Of a stretch of 64,000 bases of DNA, positions 59,701 to 64,000 are shown piece after piece; position 1 is the first letter of the stretch, and each line of letters starts with the position of its first letter. The notes below the pieces were generated by a model. That model was not told where the DNA came from, made no database searches, and was given only the letters and a program-made list of their open reading frames with translations. Origin of the DNA: Humulus lupulus (Eukaryota > Streptophyta > Magnoliopsida > Rosales > Cannabaceae); assembly GCF_963169125.1 (NCBI RefSeq), contig NC_084797.1:95017868-95081867 (forward strand), read 5' to 3'. A program made the translations under genes and the position numbers.

Positions 59701-61015
59701 TCTTTATTGTTAAATGGTTTTTGGATAAAGACTCTAATTCATATTGGTCCATGTCATATATAATCATATTATATAAAGCACCTTTACCGAGATGTCTTTC
59801 CACATCAATAATTTGAATCTAGATTATTTGTATCATTATGATACTCAGTAAACAGTACTTACAACTCCAATTAAAGAATTCCATAACTTTAATTTCTTGT
59901 TGTTGACTATTTTTATTCATTCATGTGATCTTAATTCTCTCGTACTAATACAAGATCACATCCTCAATAATGAATATGGAATTTTGCTGATATTTTCAAA
60001 ATTATTCAAACAATAATTTAACAATCTAAATAAAAAAATAATCATAAACCATTGTATTTATTTATTCACAGAAAAAAAAATGTCTTTACATGCTTTTAGG
60101 ACACACTCCTAACACGGGAAAGGATCGTGCTCGAGGGACGTCGCTTGTAATTAATAAACGAAGAAGTTAAAGGTAAGAAAACTACAACAGGTTGTATATT
60201 TGAAACAGGACTAAGGGATCCCTAACATGTATATTTGAAATAATAGTATTATGCCATGTAAATAGTAAACCAATGGCCTAAGCGTGCCAAGATTAAACTA
60301 GGGCGCAGCTCGGCCACTGGTAGTCGAGGATAGCTTATTATGCACTGAGCTCGGTTTAAGCGGGCCAGAGTCAGTGGGTTAAACAGAGGGTGCGGCCTAA
60401 GTCGTCGACCCTGATTATTGTGTATTTTGGCTATTAAAGATGATTATTGTGACTATTGAGTAATATGATTATTAATGGTGTTTACTTGTATCTTGGATTG
60501 TGATTACATGATATAGAGTTGATATGAATATTGAGTGATTGAACATGCTTATAAGATTACTTGTTTGCTAATACTGTATATGATGTGTATTGTGTTTTCT
60601 TGTTAGGCCTTGGCTCACGGGTGCTGCGTGGTGTAGGTAAAGGCAAGGGAAAGCTCAATCAGCCCTAATTTGGAGAGCTCTGCGAGCTGAATGTACATGA
60701 CCAGCTACTCAGCCGCCACGGTTGAGAGGGAAGGCAGGGACGAAAGGACCAAAAATGCTTACTTTGCTTTAGTATGGCTGATGATTGTCTTTAACTTTTG
60801 AGATTTTGTAAACCAACTTTTAAACACTATTTTCTTTTTGGGATCCCACATGTGAAACTATTTAATGTTATAAAATGTATCTTTTGAGACCAAAACTTAT
60901 TTTTAACCCTATCATACTCATGATTAGTGACACGTTTTAATTAATTGACTTGATTAGCAAGTCCTACACCTTACAAACACACAGAGTAGCGGTCTTGGCT
61001 ATCCAGGATGTTATA
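56762..61015 (+). mobile_element. 5' LTR of gypsy element D
   Basis: Starts TGTAACGACCC at 56762 and ends GGATGTTATA at 61015, just before a primer site; the normal CGTTACA end has mutated. Without the copia solo LTR (58218-60114 plus 5 bp) it is about 2352 bp, close to the 2348-bp solo LTR at 5973. Landmarks are AAGGTAAGTAGTG (57430), a GC-rich island (57840-58020, GTCGCGACTC), AAAGGTAAGAAAACTAC (60168), GGCTCACGGGTGCT (60610) and GGGATCCCACATG (60840). Confidence 0.88.
58218..60114 (-). mobile_element. Copia solo LTR with perfect target duplication
   Basis: 1897 bp. On the minus strand it starts TGTTAGGAGTGTGTCC at 60114 and ends ...AACCAACA at 58218. The 5-bp duplications CGGGA lie at 58213-58217 and 60115-60119, and excision restores GGGCTCGGGATCGTGCTCG, as found in other LTRs of this family. 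Internal text such as TCCACTATAAATTCAGAATTG (59208) links it to the copia LTRs at 29230 and 63925. There is no coding content. Confidence 0.93.
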
Positions 61016-61505
61016 ACTTGGTATCAGAGCGTCCTAGGTTTAAGGGTTCCTGAAGATCGGCTGGGCATGTACATTCGCTGCTAGAGACAAGCTCGATTCA
61101 GGGTTTGGTAATGTGTATATGTGCTTATATGCTTATATGCCTGGAATGAACTATGATTGTTGTTATCTGTTGGATTAATAAGGAGCATGAGATACTGATA
61201 GGGCCTGGCCCTTGACTGTTGTGTGAGAATATTGAGGCATGTTTATTAGCATAGCCGTGCATGTATATGAATATTTGGATGATTAAATGCATATTGTGTA
61301 TGGATGGATGCTTGTTACATAGCTATTGATATTATTGTGTGGTAAGATTGGGGCATGCTTATTAGCAGCCGGTGCATGTGGATAAATGCATATATGTTGA
61401 CTGCTTGTGTGTGGTTATGTTCTATTGGTGGATTTTGGAGAAGCTTTTACCCTGTCATCACGGTCTGACTGCCGAGTAGTTGATTGCAGATTGACTTGGA
61501 TAGCT
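61016..61505 (+). other. Primer-binding site and leader of element D
   Basis: TGGTATCAGAGC at 61019-61030 is an exact complement of the initiator tRNA-Met 3' end. The rest is a T/G-rich leader with GCATGTTTATTAGCA/GCATGCTTATTAGCA repeats (61233 and 61353). No gene is seen. Confidence 0.85.
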
Positions 61506-62500
61506 ATGCGTCCAAGAAAATCTACGTGACTAGCTGGCACTAGGTCCGGGACCAGGGGTGATGACCAGGGCCAGATTCCTCTGCCAGTCTCTGAGAACTG
61601 GCAGCAACTTATGGCCGATATGATGGCTCGGTTGCAGAGCCAAGATGATCATATCTGTATTCTACAACAGCAGGCTCTATCAGGGAGTGCTGCTCCTATT
61701 GTACCACCTGTAGTGGTACCAGTTGTGCAGTCAGGAGAGGTTGGAAATAGATGGGAGCCATTGTATGAACGGTTCAGGAAGCAGCAACCCCCAACCTTTG
61801 AGGGTGGATCGAATCCATTGAAAGTCGAGGAATGGCTAACTAAGATTACTACAATTCTGGATTTTATGAGAGTAGAGGGGCATGATAGAGTGGCATGTGC
61901 CACTTATATGTTGAGAAACGATGCCCGCATTTGGTGGGAAGTGGCATCGCAGACCAGGGATGTTACTACTTTGAGTTGGGAAGGTTTCGGAGACTTGTTT
62001 AGTCAGAAATACTACAATGTTGTTGTCAGGGCAGCGAAAGTTAATGAGTTTGTGAGTTTGGTGCAGGGCAATATGACCGTTACAGAATATGCCCTGAAAT
62101 TCGATAGACTTGCGAAGTTCATACCAGACCTTGTTCTTACTGATGCAGCTAAGCAGGACAGATTCATTAGCGAACTGAATGCTATGATAGCCTGAGATGT
62201 CAAGATTACAACGGTACCTGGAGGAACAACTTATGCCCAGGCCGTTGAGAAGGCTCTTACCGCTGAGGAAGACCCCTGATGTTCCGATCGCTCTTGGTCT
62301 TGATAGGAGAGGTCAGGGTACTCAGGGTGGCCATCAGGGAGGCGGTGATTCATGGAGGACCTATCCGGAGTGCCTGAGGTGTAGAAGACGTCACTTGGGT
62401 GAATGTCGAGCCAAAGCTTGTTTTGTGTGCAGAACGGTGGGGCATATCAGAAAGGACTGCCCAATAGTGAGAAAAGCTGAAGCAGGGAAAGTGGATAGCT
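61506..62500 (+). pseudogene. Gag of gypsy element D
   Basis: The true start is probably the ATG at 61506 (MRPRKST), followed by an in-frame TGA at 61527. The frame then stays open through the gag core (EPLYERFRKQQPPTFEGG, LRNDARIWWEVASQTRDV, VTEYALKFDRLAKF) to a second TGA at 62193. Both stops look like CGA-to-TGA changes. A frameshift near 62265-62285 moves the remainder to the next frame, with CLRCRRRHLGEC and the CCHC knuckle CFVCRTVGHIRKDC (62416-62460). The role is particle assembly and RNA binding. Confidence 0.88.
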
Positions 62501-63035
62501 TGACTCCAACTCGGGTATTCACTTTGGCGCAGGCCGAGGCCGAGGCTAGTCCCTCGGTGGTGACAGGTCAACTTTCTAGCGCTGGCTCTCCTTTTACTGT
62601 ATTGATTGATTCTGGGGCTACACATTCCTTTGTTTCTAGTAAGGTGATTGATAGACTGTGTAGACCTAGTGAGTATCGGACTGCAGGGTTTGGGACTTTA
62701 TTGCCTATAGGGGAACTGGTAGTTTCTAGGAGATGGATTAGGGCACTGCCAGTGATGGTTGATAGTAAGGAGCTTTCGGTAGATCTGATTGAGTTAGATA
62801 TGGAGGATTTTGATATGATCTTAAGGATGGATTGGTTGGTCATATATGGGGCTACTATTGACTGCAGGAAGAAGATGGTGACTTTTGAGCCTGAGGGCGA
62901 GGATCCGTTTGTCTTTGTGGGTGCGGTGTCTGGACCCCGCGTACCCATGATTTCGGCATTGAGGGCCAGAGACTTGTTACAGGGTGGATGTATAGGTTTT
63001 CTGGCTAGTGTGGTGGATATTACCAGGGTTATGCC
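62501..63035 (+). pseudogene. Protease region of element D pol, truncated by copia LTR
   Basis: Open frame continuing from the gag knuckle: TRVFTLAQAEAEASPSVVTG, then the aspartic protease motif VLIDSGATHSFVS with the catalytic Asp-Ser-Gly intact (about 62605), and the second protease landmark DFDMILRMDWLVIYGATIDC (about 62810-62870). It ends at the copia LTR at 63036, so RT, RNase H and integrase are not in the window. Confidence 0.88.
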
Positions 63036-64000
63036 TGTTGGGTTTTATGCCCTTATAAAACCATGTCAGACATGTAGAACGATTTCATATTATCAATAAA
63101 AGTAGTAGAAATCATTTAGTTTGACAACTGTGTTGCTTGCTTGTTTTATTACATGATTATTGAAATAATACAAACATTTATAAAATCCCGAACATATGAA
63201 TAGTTACAATTATAGTGACTAGGTCACAGTGGATTATAGTTGTAATTATATGTTCAAAAGAACGAGTCCTAAGATTAGATCAGTGCATTGGATTTTCACT
63301 GATTAGGCAATCTACGATATGATCTACTTACACATTCAGGGTGTGATGTCTTGTCCAAGGCATCGACCAAGTAGATAAGATCGGATGTATGTAGTTACAT
63401 CGGACTAGGACCGATATTGATTATTGATTGATAAATAAGCATCGTTGTTATCAAATCTAATCAATGTCACAACGTTGACCATATATTAAGTCGATCTTAA
63501 TTCTGAGTGATAATATTCTGCTAATTATAATATTTAAATCTTTTGACTTGTTCGTTACCAGCTTACCCTACGGTCTAGCCCGTACTGACATCAGATTTAT
63601 TAGTGTAATTGAGTGGGAGTATTATTCATAGATACGAAATCTATAACTTCTGTATGAGAAGTGAAAAGATGATTTCCTTAATTGCTTTGTTCAAAAGGTT
63701 AAATGATTGAGATCTCATTTTTGTGATTAATTTCACGGAAATATCATTTATAAGGAACTTAGTGGGAGTTAAGGATAAAATACTGATGAGGGGTAAAATG
63801 GTAATTTGCACCCAGCTCGTTAGTAAGTCATCGATAGAGGATTGACTGATTGTAATGGTTATAACAATGGATAACGTATTTATGGTTTTGAAAATACGTT
63901 CTATGAATTCAAGACTTCAATTCCGAGTCTATAGTGGAGTCACGAGGAATTAATAAGGTAGTGAAATTATTCGTAAATAAATTCACGGTAACTTGTTGGA
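63036..64000 (+). repeat. Start of a copia LTR, runs off the window
   Basis: Begins TGTTGGGTTTTATGCCC at 63036 inside the protease/RT region of element D. It shares TATTATCAATAAAAG (63089) and the segment ACGTTCTATGAATTCAAGAC...GAGTCTATAGTGGAGTCA (63896-63941) with the other copia LTRs here. Element interior and end are beyond 64000, so I cannot tell a solo LTR from a complete element. Orientation is taken from the LTR start. Confidence 0.75.

Overview
This window is plant nuclear DNA, most likely from a eudicot. It is a repeat-only block of nested transposable elements, and I see no host gene. The evidence for a plant is the element set: chromovirus-type Ty3/gypsy elements with tRNA-iMet primer sites and a chromodomain-like tail, Tat-lineage gypsy elements with a second RNase H and an antisense gene, Ty1/copia elements, CACTA (CMC/EnSpm) DNA transposons with TNP2-type transposase, and a 5S-promoter (Cassandra-like) LTR. 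Nearly every coding region is broken by stop codons or frameshifts. Many stops are C-to-T changes (CAG to TAG, CAA to TAA, CGA to TGA), as expected of old methylated DNA.

Layout. (1) 1-27092: a plus-strand gypsy element, 'A'. Its 5' LTR is in two pieces (1-930 and 14794-16036) because a minus-strand Tat element (931-14788) sits inside it. The Tat integrase gene is itself split by a solo LTR (5973-8320) with perfect ATTAG target-site duplications. Gag/pol of A (16488-19762) is decayed. Just after its chromodomain lies a CACTA-like element (19763-25678, TSD TAA) that contains the 5' LTR, primer site and gag of another gypsy element, F. The 3' LTR of A (25718-27092) has lost about 1.4 kb. (2) 27093-28563: remnant of a second Tat element with its LTR. 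(3) 28569-33828: minus-strand copia element, its 3' LTR interrupted by a gypsy LTR ('B'). (4) 33829-52553: minus-strand chromovirus 'C'. Its 3' LTR carries two CACTA insertions: a 13.3-kb element with transposase genes (35544-48828, TSD CCC) and a 1.05-kb non-autonomous one (49249-50296, TSD CCT). (5) 52554-54618: a plus-strand gypsy LTR 'E' containing a 5S-promoter LTR (52620-52979). (6) 54619-56761: remnant of a CACTA-type second gene. (7) 56762-63035: plus-strand chromovirus 'D' (5' LTR, gag, protease), with a copia solo LTR inside the 5' LTR (58218-60114, TSD CGGGA). (8) 63036-64000: start of another copia LTR.

Order of events: outer elements came first and inner ones later. The youngest insertions by nesting are the solo LTR in the Tat integrase, the two CACTA elements in LTR C, the 5S LTR, and the copia solo LTR. 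No element here looks able to move on its own. The 13.3-kb CACTA is closest to intact: ends and TSD are present, and the visible transposase lesions are two stops and one 1-base frameshift. The most notable structures are the CACTA-like element whose 3' terminus directly abuts a captured retrotransposon gag, the antisense spliced gene in the Tat element, and the 5S-promoter LTR nested in a gypsy LTR.
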